From positions 1,426,001 to 1,490,000 of the forward strand of contig NZ_CP104854.1 in NCBI RefSeq assembly GCF_050916235.1: a stretch of 64,000 nucleotides of DNA. The letters are read 5' to 3'. The notes beneath the pieces were generated by a model. It made no database searches and had not been told where the DNA came from. It saw nothing but the letters and a program-made list of their open reading frames with translations. Shown here piece after piece: positions 36,900 through 45,458 of this stretch. The DNA is from Maridesulfovibrio sp050916235 (GTDB lineage Bacteria; Desulfobacterota; Desulfovibrionia; Desulfovibrionales; Desulfovibrionaceae). A program made the translations under genes and the position numbers. Numbering within the stretch: position 1 is the stretch's first letter; every line of letters starts with the position of its first letter.

Positions 36900-38469
36900 A
36901 TCTGCTGTCAGAGTTGAAAATGCGCTCCATGGCAGCCTTGAGGGTTTCGACCCGCACCGGCTTGGCGATGAACTCGGTCACACCGAGTTCATCCATTTTT
37001 TTGCGATCGCTGTCCTCCCCATAAGCACTCATGACGATTATGGGCAGATTCGCAACGGGTGTGCCCAATGCCCGGATTCCGGCAATGGCTTCATAACCGC
37101 TCATCTCTGGCATCTGAATGTCCATAAGGACGAGATCGCATTCCTGCTCGGCAAGATATTTAAGGACTTCACTTCCATTGCTAGCTGTGCGGACATTACA
37201 CCCCCATAGCTCAAGAGTCCGGCGCATGAACACCTGACTGCTCATGTCGTCTTCAGCAAGAAGGATATTCAGTCCCAGACCGGAAGAACCTTCTGAAACA
37301 TCCGAACAGGCATCCGTTCCGTGTCCATGGTCGATCACATCCTTACGCTCTCCCGAAAACTCCTGCAGGATGCTGTTCACCGTCTTTTTAAGCCGCTGTG
37401 CCGAAAGGATGCATTTGCCTACAAATTCTCTGGCCGAAGCAGACAGTTCTTCCCCCTCAAGGACCTGCAGGCTCCCGATCATTCCGGCAACAGGAGTACG
37501 AAGCTCATGGGAAAGAGACTCCAGCAGCGCGGGGTCGACTTTTCGGCAACGCTCACCTTCATCCCGGGAAAGATCCAGTTCACGAGCATAGCCGATAATA
37601 GCTTCAGGCTCTCCCATACTGTTGCGGTGCAGACAGTGCCGAAGATCGAAACGGATCTTATTTCCCCGGCTGTCCACAACCGGAATCCGCAACCCTAGAC
37701 TTCCCCGATCTTCGGCAACAGCAGAAATATCCTGCAAAACCTTGTCTGCCACCTGTGGTGACAAGAAATTGTGCAGCCCCAGTCCTACACAGGCTTCCGG
37801 CCTTGATGCCCCTGCATAATTTGCAAATACATCATTGACCTTAAGGAAATTTCCCTGAAAATCCTGAATGAAAACAGAATCTGTTGAGCCGTTCATCACC
37901 GAATCAAGGTAGCCTTTTTCCCGGCGTAACGACTCAAGCTCGGTAATATCCTGAACAGTTCCGACACAGCCGGCAGGCCTGCCCTTTTCGTCCAGAATCA
38001 AAGTAACCGTGTGGGCAAAAATGAACCTGCTGCCATCGCAGATCTCAACTTCTGTTTCAAAGCTGCACTCTTTTTTGTCCGCACAGAGCGCTTCAAAAAG
38101 CTCCCCGCCTGCCGCCAGCTTTTCAGCTCTGCCTGCGAAAATCTGTTCCCAGTCAAGAGGCAGGCCTTTTACCCGCCCGGCAGTCCAGAAGTTATCTACC
38201 TTCGCATGATAGACCATTTGCCCTGACAGATCGGTCCTGTAATATCCTGTACCTGCCGCGGCAAGACAGGTAGACAGCGCCTGCTCCAGCCGGGGATCAC
38301 CCATAAGCTGCCGACCGGCTGCAGAAGAAACAACAACATAGCAGACTCCGGCCACACCCAAGACTCCGACAGCAACAGCTGCAGGTATATTTATATCAAG
38401 GAGAAATCCTGCTGCAAAAGCAGCCGCAGCACATCCTCCGGATAAGACAGCCGGATATAAAGCGTTCAT
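36892..38469 (-). CDS. PAS-PAS-HisKA-receiver protein without an ATPase domain
   Basis: 525 residues. Two N-terminal TM helices (about 5-25 and 28-50), PAS (65-180), PAS (185-300), a HisKA dimer domain with phosphoacceptor His321 in SLSHELRTPVAGM (315-375), then a receiver (402-520, Asp450 in VLMDIQMPEMSG, Lys503 in AKP). Only about 25 residues separate HisKA and the receiver, so there is no HATPase_c domain: no N box and no DxGxG. A short SSGLGLN at 395-401 resembles a G2 box but is isolated. It cannot autophosphorylate alone and is likely to be a phosphate acceptor or docking partner of another kinase. Confidence 0.88.
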   Translation of the reverse strand: MNALYPAVLSGGCAAAAFAAGFLLDINIPAAVAVGVLGVAGVCYVVVSSAAGRQLMGDPRLEQALSTCLAAAGTGYYRTDLSGQMVYHAKVDNFWTAGRVKGLPLDWEQIFAGRAEKLAAGGELFEALCADKKECSFETEVEICDGSRFIFAHTVTLILDEKGRPAGCVGTVQDITELESLRREKGYLDSVMNGSTDSVFIQDFQGNFLKVNDVFANYAGASRPEACVGLGLHNFLSPQVADKVLQDISAVAEDRGSLGLRIPVVDSRGNKIRFDLRHCLHRNSMGEPEAIIGYARELDLSRDEGERCRKVDPALLESLSHELRTPVAGMIGSLQVLEGEELSASAREFVGKCILSAQRLKKTVNSILQEFSGERKDVIDHGHGTDACSDVSEGSSGLGLNILLAEDDMSSQVFMRRTLELWGCNVRTASNGSEVLKYLAEQECDLVLMDIQMPEMSGYEAIAGIRALGTPVANLPIIVMSAYGEDSDRKKMDELGVTEFIAKPVRVETLKAAMERIFNSDSRFI

Positions 38470-38785
38470 CTACCGTGCCCGAATTAAATTATTAATACAA
38501 ACAACACTTGACTACATGATTCATGCCTATGAAAACTGTATTTAAGCGCAAAACTATTTTCAAGCATTTATCACTTTTTTAAGACATTTTAGCCAGGCCC
38601 AAATCAACAAAAGCGATTATAACACTACAAAATAAGGTTAACCCGCTGCAAAAGCATAAATAAATCCAATATAAGAGCAAGACTGAGCAATGTATCAAAA
38701 AAAGCCGCCGTCCTGTTCAGACGGCGGCACATCGTAGTTCTACCCTTGCGACAACAATGGGACAAAATTCCTGAATACTGTCTCG
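38470..38785. other. Intergenic region with the cheW terminator
   Basis: AT-rich spacer. The only clear element is at 38697-38729: GCCGCCGTC / GACGGCGGC with a run of seven T on the minus strand, which terminates cheW. The rest presumably holds the promoter of the PAS/HisKA/receiver gene. Confidence 0.7.
38697..38729 (-). terminator. Terminator of cheW
   Basis: Nine-pair GCCGCCGTC / GACGGCGGC stem followed by TTTTTTT on the minus strand. Confidence 0.92.
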
Positions 38786-39334
38786 CTAAAGATTGAGAGT
38801 CATCCCCTGCGAAGCTCCTGCATCGGGTATCGCCTCTGCAGGTGCTGAATCCTGCTGGACAGTCTTAAGCATGGCAAGCTCTTCAACAGAAAGGATTTTG
38901 TTGATGTCCAGAATGATTACAAAGTCATCATCCTGCTTACCCATACCCCGAATAAAATCTGTTTTTATCGTGGTGCCCATCCGAGGAGGCTCCTCAATCA
39001 TATTCTCGGTAAGTTCAATAACCTCCCGAACTGAATCGGCAAGAGCACCCATGACCGTACTTTCACCATCAAAGACAACCTCTACAATTATGATACAGGT
39101 ATTAATGGTGTCCTCGGTCCTGCTCATACCGAATTTCAGCCGCATATCAACGACCGGAACGGCATGTCCCCTAAGATTGATGACCCCGCGCATGAACTTG
39201 GGAGTTCTGGGTATACGGGTAATGGGAGTCAGTTCCAACACTTCCCTGACACTGGATATATCAAGAGCATAAATATCCTTGTTCAGGGTAAAAGTCAGAT
39301 ACTGGTTGGTCGTACTATTCATTTCAACGCTCAT
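38786..39334 (-). CDS. cheW: CheW-type chemotaxis coupling protein
   Basis: 182 residues. Couples chemoreceptors to the kinase CheA. The CheW core runs from residue 8 (YLTFTLNKDIYALDISSVREVLEL) through FMRGVINLRGHAVPVVDMRLKFG to FIRGMGKQDDDFVIILDINKIL near 150. The last 25 residues form an Ala/Pro-rich tail. Start at 39334, with AGGTGG upstream; the frame is open to 39391 without a ribosome site. The MCP lies upstream in the same direction, so these two probably act together. Confidence 0.93.
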   Translation of the reverse strand: MSVEMNSTTNQYLTFTLNKDIYALDISSVREVLELTPITRIPRTPKFMRGVINLRGHAVPVVDMRLKFGMSRTEDTINTCIIIVEVVFDGESTVMGALADSVREVIELTENMIEEPPRMGTTIKTDFIRGMGKQDDDFVIILDINKILSVEELAMLKTVQQDSAPAEAIPDAGASQGMTLNL

Positions 39335-39425
39335 CCTTACCACCTGCCTTTTTATATAATCTAAGGCTTCATTTCTGCATCCTCGGCTCAATATAATCTA
39401 AAACGGTACTTTGAGCCAGAGTTTA

Positions 39426-41405
39426 TCAGAATTTTTCAAAATCACCGTCAGAATAATCATTACCGAGATCAAGGGAAACACCAGCCTCACTGGACCTTGG
39501 AGCAGGGGTACTGTGTGTGGGACGGCTCACCGGCTTTTTCACACGCCGGGGTTCAGGAAGGGCTCTTAGCCGTGCCGGTGCCTGACCGCGCACTCTGAAG
39601 AAACTCATAACCTGCTGCAACTGCTCGGCCTGACTGGAAAGTTCCTCGGATGTGGAGGCCATTTCTTCCGATGCGGAAGCATTCTGCTGTGTAACCTGAT
39701 CAAGCTGCTGAACAGCCTTGTTGATCTGCTCCGCACCTGAAAGCTGCTCACTGCTGCCGGCTGCGATCTCCTGCACCAGTTCAGCCGTCTTTCTGATGTC
39801 GGGAACAAGCTGCTTAAGCATTTCACCTGCCTTTTCAGCCACACCGACAGTACCGGAAGAAAGCTCTCCGATCTCACCGGCAGCTGCTCCGCTCCGCTCT
39901 GCAAGTTTTCTTACCTCTGCGGCAACAACAGCGAATCCTTTTCCATGCTCACCGGCTCGGGCCGCTTCAATGGCAGCGTTAAGAGCCAGCAGGTTTGTCT
40001 GACGGGCAATCTCTTCAATAATGGAAATCTTCTCGGCAATATTCTTCATGGCATCAACAGCCCTGATAACCGCGTCACCGCTCTGCTCTGCCCGTGCCGA
40101 TGCCTGCAGGGCAATCTGCTCAGTCTGATGGGCATTTTCAGCATTCTGGCGGATATTGGCTGTCATTTCCTCCATGGAAGCGGAAACCTCTTCCACGTTG
40201 GCGGCCTGCTCGGTAGATGCCTGCGAAAGACTTTCTGCTGTGGCTGAAAGCTCCTCACTTCCAGATGCCACGTTCTCGGAAGAACTGCCGACCTCGGCAA
40301 CGACCGTAGAAAGACGGCGAACCATTTCATTGAGGGCAGCCGCAAGAACACCGATCTCGTCACGCTGATCAATATCCAAAGTACGGGTAAAATCACCGCG
40401 GGACATATCTTCAGCAAAAGCAACGCCCTTTCCCACCGGTCCTGTTATCGCACGTGTCACGGCAATTGAAATCACCGCTCCGCACAGGAGAGCCAGAGCC
40501 AAGCCGCCCATTATGAGATAGAAAGAAAACGACATCACCTCATTGGCTGCAACCTGCTGCTCAGCCATGATTTTCTCGCTGAGCTCAAGGGCATCAACGC
40601 CGACAACCGCCATTTTTTTCAATTCCACAGCCTGAATATCGGTCTTTTCAGCAATGCGGTTAAAGCCTTCAAGATAATCTTCAGTAGCTTTTTCAAGCTC
40701 ATCCACATTCCAACCGGAAGCTTCCGAAACCCACTTGCTATGTTTAAGCTCCCTGCACAGACTAAGGAGACCTTTCAGTTCATTGCGCACACCACTCAGG
40801 CTGTCTGCCTGCCCGGTGCGCAGATAGGTATTTCCATGCATACGGGCGCCTCTGAACTTTCGGTCTATCTCAACCAAAGTAGTGTAGGCCTCAAAAGCTT
40901 CCAACCCGCCTGCACCTGTGCTGTCCGCAGTAAAATTATTCCGTACGGATTCTGCCCCAGTTTCATCCATTTTGGAAACGGCCCTATTCAAAGCGTCGGC
41001 TGCAGAAACGCAGGCTTTTATGGCTTCATTTTTCTCTTTTTCATATCCTGCGTAAGCCTTGAAACTTTTTTCGTACGCAGCTGCTCCGCCGGCCACCTTC
41101 TTGACCTGTTCCAACCCATGGCCACTGAACTGATTCTCATTGGCAGACAGGTTACGTCCTACTTCCTGGATGGAGTTCTGAAATTTATCTTCATACTCAG
41201 GAGTTCCCCGCAAAGTATAGTAAAGCACCATCAAGCGGGAATTGTACATATCCACAACAGCCTTGCTGACCACTGCGGTACGGGAATTTTCCGCTGCGAC
41301 TTTGTTCAGGCCGTACCAGCCTACTCCACCTACAATAACAGCCAAAAGTAGCACGACCACAAAACCGCCGCCGATTTTCCATCCAAGCCTCAAATTCTTG
41401 AACAT
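39426..41405 (-). CDS. Methyl-accepting chemotaxis protein
   Basis: 659 residues. TM1 near 10-30, a helical periplasmic ligand domain of about 250 residues (HBM-like by appearance), TM2 near 290-312, HAMP (313-368), then a signalling domain with the tip EIARQTNLLALNAAIEAARA and GKGFAVVAAEVRKLAERS. Beyond the four-helix hairpin is a 50-residue Pro/Arg-rich linker ending DGDFEKF. That end resembles the xWxxF-type pentapeptide that tethers the methylation enzymes CheR/CheB. CheW is encoded directly downstream. Confidence 0.93.
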   Translation of the reverse strand: MFKNLRLGWKIGGGFVVVLLLAVIVGGVGWYGLNKVAAENSRTAVVSKAVVDMYNSRLMVLYYTLRGTPEYEDKFQNSIQEVGRNLSANENQFSGHGLEQVKKVAGGAAAYEKSFKAYAGYEKEKNEAIKACVSAADALNRAVSKMDETGAESVRNNFTADSTGAGGLEAFEAYTTLVEIDRKFRGARMHGNTYLRTGQADSLSGVRNELKGLLSLCRELKHSKWVSEASGWNVDELEKATEDYLEGFNRIAEKTDIQAVELKKMAVVGVDALELSEKIMAEQQVAANEVMSFSFYLIMGGLALALLCGAVISIAVTRAITGPVGKGVAFAEDMSRGDFTRTLDIDQRDEIGVLAAALNEMVRRLSTVVAEVGSSSENVASGSEELSATAESLSQASTEQAANVEEVSASMEEMTANIRQNAENAHQTEQIALQASARAEQSGDAVIRAVDAMKNIAEKISIIEEIARQTNLLALNAAIEAARAGEHGKGFAVVAAEVRKLAERSGAAAGEIGELSSGTVGVAEKAGEMLKQLVPDIRKTAELVQEIAAGSSEQLSGAEQINKAVQQLDQVTQQNASASEEMASTSEELSSQAEQLQQVMSFFRVRGQAPARLRALPEPRRVKKPVSRPTHSTPAPRSSEAGVSLDLGNDYSDGDFEKF

Positions 41406-41699
41406 TATTTACTCCACCTATTATTGATTACTCACTAGTAGCAAAATTCGATTTGATTCCACTAACGATGACCGCCTAACGGGCGGCTTCGCCCAATTGA
41501 TAATGAATGTCAACCGCTAAAACTATATATGAACTGAAAGCACAAGACGGCAATACCCTAGTCCTGTGCCTTTAAATTTAAAGCAAAAGTAAAATTTATG
41601 TTAACATTCTGAAAAGAACGGGAGCGGTTTAAGAAAAAAGAAATCCCTGCAGGATGCATCAATCCGGTCCAACTGCAGTCCAAGCAAGGAGGGAAAGCA
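41406..41699. other. Intergenic region before the MCP gene
   Basis: About 290 AT-rich bases. A short GGGCG..CGCCC hairpin lies at 41473-41493. A TTGACA occurs on the minus strand near 41508-41513, but no good -10 sits at the normal distance. No gene seen. Confidence 0.35.
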
Positions 41700-42044
41700 T
41701 CAGGACTTAAGGCATTCATTGACAGACTCAAGAACAAGCTCCAATTCCTCTCCGAGCAATGCAACAAATGAGTTGGCCGTGCATAGATCTCCTTTGCGCG
41801 AAGCTTGTTCGACCTTCTCGGCAAGTACAGTCATACGTTCAGCCCGGATAGTTGCAGAAATACCTTTCAGTGCATGGGCGTACTTAACTGCATTGGCCTG
41901 ATCCTGTTCAGCCATAGCGGAGAGTAAAGATTCAAGCCGCTCAGGTGCGTCAACAAGGTATACCTCTAAAATTTCAGAGGCAAGTTCCTTATCATCATCC
42001 AAATGTGAGTAGAAAGCATCCCTGTTAAATATACATCCAGCCAT
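41700..42044 (-). CDS. Orphan histidine phosphotransfer (Hpt) protein
   Basis: 114 residues from the ATG at 42044, which follows AAGGAG at a rather long distance. One Hpt domain: the phosphoacceptor is in AHALKGISATIRAERM near residues 54-69, with the usual Lys-Gly after it. No kinase is adjacent, so its partner is elsewhere. The PAS/HisKA/receiver protein 3.5 kb away is a possible partner, but this is only a guess. Confidence 0.85.
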   Translation of the reverse strand: MAGCIFNRDAFYSHLDDDKELASEILEVYLVDAPERLESLLSAMAEQDQANAVKYAHALKGISATIRAERMTVLAEKVEQASRKGDLCTANSFVALLGEELELVLESVNECLKS

Positions 42045-42117
42045 AACCGGACCGTTCTCCTTAATCAATATGGGAAGTAACATCTTAAATATTCAAGTCC
42101 GGTTAAACTTAACACAA

Positions 42118-43773
42118 TCAGGTACCGTAGACCAACCTAAAATATTGCGGCAATTCAGTTTCAAGTTTGCGTTTGAAGAAACGCTCCCGTCCAGCCGCGA
42201 CAGCCAGAGCGCGGGCATTTTCAAGCTCTTTCAGTCCTTCATATATCCTGAAAACTTTCAAATTTATGATTCCTACGTCCGAACTGGCACGCCAATCGTC
42301 AGGGCTATGCAGAGAAATGTGAGATAAGAATCCAAGCCGACTCGGTTCTGCACCTTTGACCCCGCAAAAGACAGAATCAAGCTTTCTGAATACATCCAGG
42401 TTTCCTGGAGAAAGAAACAATGCAGCAAAATAGCAATCGGCTGCACAGGCCGGAATACCGGATTTTTCATTGAAGGCCACACCTGATCGAATGGAATTTC
42501 CGGATTTGGATAATTCATCTCCCCAAAGGAGCAGAAGGGACAGAGGACTATCGGGAATCATAGTATTTCCGGCTGGATCGGCTGACTTCCATGCGTACCA
42601 GAAATGCTTGGCAACATCCCACAGATCAAGCTTCATTGCGCTGAGGGATGCAGACATGTTGAAATAGCAATCTCCGAAACTGCCCTTGCCCCGCATATAT
42701 GGGCGCGCAATGTTCAAAAAAAGATCTGCCATATCACTAATGGAGAAAATCCGCATCAAAGCCGAATCCCTCTCCATGCCGGGCGAAAGCGAGAGGAGGG
42801 AACGGACAAGTGCGTCCCAATTCACTACCGGGTCACCGGCTTCGCCCAGTGCGGCTTCGGAAAGAGCTCTGTAGAGCTTCGCTTCAGAGGATGAAACGCT
42901 GCGTCTGCCAAGGCATCCTGCAAAATCAAGAATCCGCGAAGCCCTGTTTGCAGGAAGATGGTCACGCAAAATTCTTTCATACGCAGCGAGTCCCATTGAA
43001 GCGGCCCTGACAGGATCACGATGCAGTGCATCAAGAATTTCTTTCAGCTCAAGGACATCTGAATAAACCTCGATCTCACGGCCAATCTCGAACAGATTGC
43101 CCAGCTCATCGCCAATATCAGGAGTCACCACTGCACAACCGCAGGAACACGCTTCGAAGAGGCGAAAATTGACTTCCCCGAATATAGCCTCATTCGGAAC
43201 AATGCGGGTCTGGCGATACTCTTCCATCATCTGGCTGTAATTCAGGCCATCCACCTGGTGCAGGTCATAATTACCACGCAGATAATCGACAAACCACTGC
43301 CGCGACCTGCGCTCTTTGGAAACCCTGCCCACAAAGCAGATGTCATGCTTGCGGGATCGATAGGGGACCACTCCGGAGGCTGTTCCAATTTCAGGGCCCG
43401 GTCGAGCCCCCATCCACGGGACCCAGCAGATTTCCGCATGGCAACGTTCATTCAGCGCAGCAATATATTTCTGCTGTGTGGTTAGCACTCCGTCAAATAG
43501 GGACCCGTAAAGTCCATGCCAGTGCATGTTGAGATGGGTATCAACAGACCAGAAAATCTTAAGGCAATCCAGCTTCTCCAGTCCTGACAGAAAAACCCGG
43601 CGGCCAAGACTCTCCTGCTGAAGCACAAGATCAGGGATAAAATTATTTTCATCAAGCAACGCAGGAACATCCAGCTCGCGCTCCGTACTCCAAAGAGTAC
43701 GTACATCACACCCTGCGCCCTTAAAGGCTTCAACCATCGGCGGGCGGCAGTTTATCAGAAAAAGTTTTTTCAT
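42118..43773 (-). CDS. CgeB-like glycosyltransferase
   Basis: 551 residues. The first 330 residues match CgeB-type GT-B glycosyltransferases: ICFVGRVSKERRSRQWFVDYLRG region near 160, then EVNFRLFEACSCGCAVVTPD near 215, with the Glu in the FEA motif expected to bind the nucleotide sugar. The last 210 residues are helical and of unknown role. The start at 43773 has GGAG eight bases upstream. Possible roles are glycosylation of surface polymers or flagellin; Desulfovibrio genomes often carry several. It stands as a single gene. Confidence 0.82.
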   Translation of the reverse strand: MKKLFLINCRPPMVEAFKGAGCDVRTLWSTERELDVPALLDENNFIPDLVLQQESLGRRVFLSGLEKLDCLKIFWSVDTHLNMHWHGLYGSLFDGVLTTQQKYIAALNERCHAEICWVPWMGARPGPEIGTASGVVPYRSRKHDICFVGRVSKERRSRQWFVDYLRGNYDLHQVDGLNYSQMMEEYRQTRIVPNEAIFGEVNFRLFEACSCGCAVVTPDIGDELGNLFEIGREIEVYSDVLELKEILDALHRDPVRAASMGLAAYERILRDHLPANRASRILDFAGCLGRRSVSSSEAKLYRALSEAALGEAGDPVVNWDALVRSLLSLSPGMERDSALMRIFSISDMADLFLNIARPYMRGKGSFGDCYFNMSASLSAMKLDLWDVAKHFWYAWKSADPAGNTMIPDSPLSLLLLWGDELSKSGNSIRSGVAFNEKSGIPACAADCYFAALFLSPGNLDVFRKLDSVFCGVKGAEPSRLGFLSHISLHSPDDWRASSDVGIINLKVFRIYEGLKELENARALAVAAGRERFFKRKLETELPQYFRLVYGT

Positions 43774-43888
43774 AGACTCCATATACGCCAAGCAATGCAA
43801 ACTATAAAGACGTTATCTGCCAACATCGTTGCCACCGCCCCACACCTTCCGTTATAGTTCGGGTTAAACCGTCAGTACCGGAGGAACC

Positions 43889-45346
43889 ATGAAGATCAAG
43901 TTTATTGTCTGCGCGATGGTGTTTTGCCTTTATACAGTCGTGGCTGCAGCTGATATTCCTCAACCTTCCCTGAATACCAACCCCAGCATGGATGTTGTTG
44001 TAACCAGGACATCACCGCTGCTTTCGTTCAAAAAAAACAGTCCTTCAGCCCAATTGTATGAGATCGAACTGGACCGGTCAGAATCATTCGACTCAAAAGA
44101 TCTTAGACAATATGCCTTAAAGCCTGTTCAGGGGAAAGTCAGCGCCCTGCAGATTCCGGATGAATCTCCACTGAAGGACAAAAGCCGCTGGTGGTGGAGA
44201 GTTCGGGCGATGACTCAGAATGGAAGCGTCAGCGAATGGGCTGTGAGCAGATTTTACGTGGATTCGGAGAGTGATGACCGTTATTCCGGGTTGCAGAGAA
44301 TTATTCCAGTATCCGTGAAAGCCGGGAGCGGGTCAAATCCTGAATATCTCACGGACTATACAGATGCAGGACTGAACAGCCAATGGCGTGCCGCTCCTCC
44401 AGGGCCACAGGAAGAATGGATCGAGCTTGATCTGGGCAGACCGGTACAGGTCTCCCGCATATGGATGCTGGCTGAATTCGGAAATCCGGACGGCTGGCCG
44501 GCTGACTTTCACTGGCTAAAAAGCAACGACGGCCGTAACTGGGACAAAGTGGAAGGCGGAGCTGTACGCGGATCAGATACCTACCGCATCATGCAGGACA
44601 TTCCAAAACAAAAAGCCCGCTTCTGGAGGCTTGTGATCACAAAATACTCGGGCTATGCCCCGGCCCTTAATGAACTCATGCTCTTCACGGAAGCCCAGCC
44701 GGAAATACCCAATGTGCCTGAGAATCCATACATTATGGTAATAGGAAATCAGCGTAACGGCTTTACCTTCACCAGACTTACCCAAAGAATTGAGGAGCTG
44801 GTCCCGGGTGTCAAAGTAGTCCAAGTTCCATTCTGGAAAATCAACATGCAGGTTATTACAAATCTGCCCAACAAACCTGAAGCCATAATTCTCAGCGGTA
44901 ACAATGCCGACTACAATAATCTGCCCATGTTTGAATACAACGGGGAATATGAAATAGTCAGGAAAGCCGAAATACCTATTTTCGGAATCTGTGCCGGATG
45001 CCAGATGAACGCTTTTGCTTATGGTTACACCCGTGTGCATTCCATGGGCTGGTCCGACATATCAGCCATGCAGAAGCCTGATGAGCGAACTAGAATACGT
45101 AAACGCATTGACGATTATCTTTTTGCAAATACTCCGGAACCTTTCATTGCCCCGGAAGTACATGGCTGGGCGATATATTCGCTACCCGAAGATTATGAGA
45201 TTGTCGCGGCCTCAGATTACATTCAGGCAATCAGACGCAAGGACATGATGCGCTATGGGGTACAGTTCCATCCAGAGATTAAAGAGTCGTATAATCAGGC
45301 TGGAAGTGTCTTGCTGAATTTCCTGCATAAAGCTCTACGGAAATAG
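43889..45346 (+). CDS. Exported discoidin-class I glutamine amidotransferase fusion
   Basis: 485 residues. A signal peptide (1-21, ending TVVAAA) predicts export. Residues 22-125 resemble a fibronectin-like domain (RWWWRVRAMTQNGSVSEWAV), and 140-268 an F5/8 type C (discoidin) domain (EWIELDLGRPVQVSRIWML, ARFWRLVITKYSG). Residues 280-485 are a class I glutamine amidotransferase with an intact triad: Cys368 in GICAGCQ, His461 and Glu463 in FHPE. This family normally works in the cytosol. A GGAGG ribosome site is present. The convergent neighbour is a Tat-exported PLP enzyme. It may hydrolyse gamma-glutamyl bonds on a surface glycan or peptide; substrate is unknown. Confidence 0.85.
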   Translation: MKIKFIVCAMVFCLYTVVAAADIPQPSLNTNPSMDVVVTRTSPLLSFKKNSPSAQLYEIELDRSESFDSKDLRQYALKPVQGKVSALQIPDESPLKDKSRWWWRVRAMTQNGSVSEWAVSRFYVDSESDDRYSGLQRIIPVSVKAGSGSNPEYLTDYTDAGLNSQWRAAPPGPQEEWIELDLGRPVQVSRIWMLAEFGNPDGWPADFHWLKSNDGRNWDKVEGGAVRGSDTYRIMQDIPKQKARFWRLVITKYSGYAPALNELMLFTEAQPEIPNVPENPYIMVIGNQRNGFTFTRLTQRIEELVPGVKVVQVPFWKINMQVITNLPNKPEAIILSGNNADYNNLPMFEYNGEYEIVRKAEIPIFGICAGCQMNAFAYGYTRVHSMGWSDISAMQKPDERTRIRKRIDDYLFANTPEPFIAPEVHGWAIYSLPEDYEIVAASDYIQAIRRKDMMRYGVQFHPEIKESYNQAGSVLLNFLHKALRK

Positions 45347-45364
45347 CCCATAACCCAATATCAA

Positions 45365-45405
45365 AAAAAGACACCCGCAGTGCTACCAGCATTGCGGGTG
45401 TTTGA
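45365..45405. terminator. Bidirectional terminator between the two exported enzymes
   Basis: ACACCCGCA / TGCGGGTGT stem at 45371-45401, flanked by AAAAAAA on the left and TTTGATTATT on the right, so it can serve both convergent genes. Confidence 0.85.
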
Positions 45406-45458
45406 TTATTCTGACCGTTCAGCTATCCGTACTCAGTTCAAATACCCCGGCAATATCC

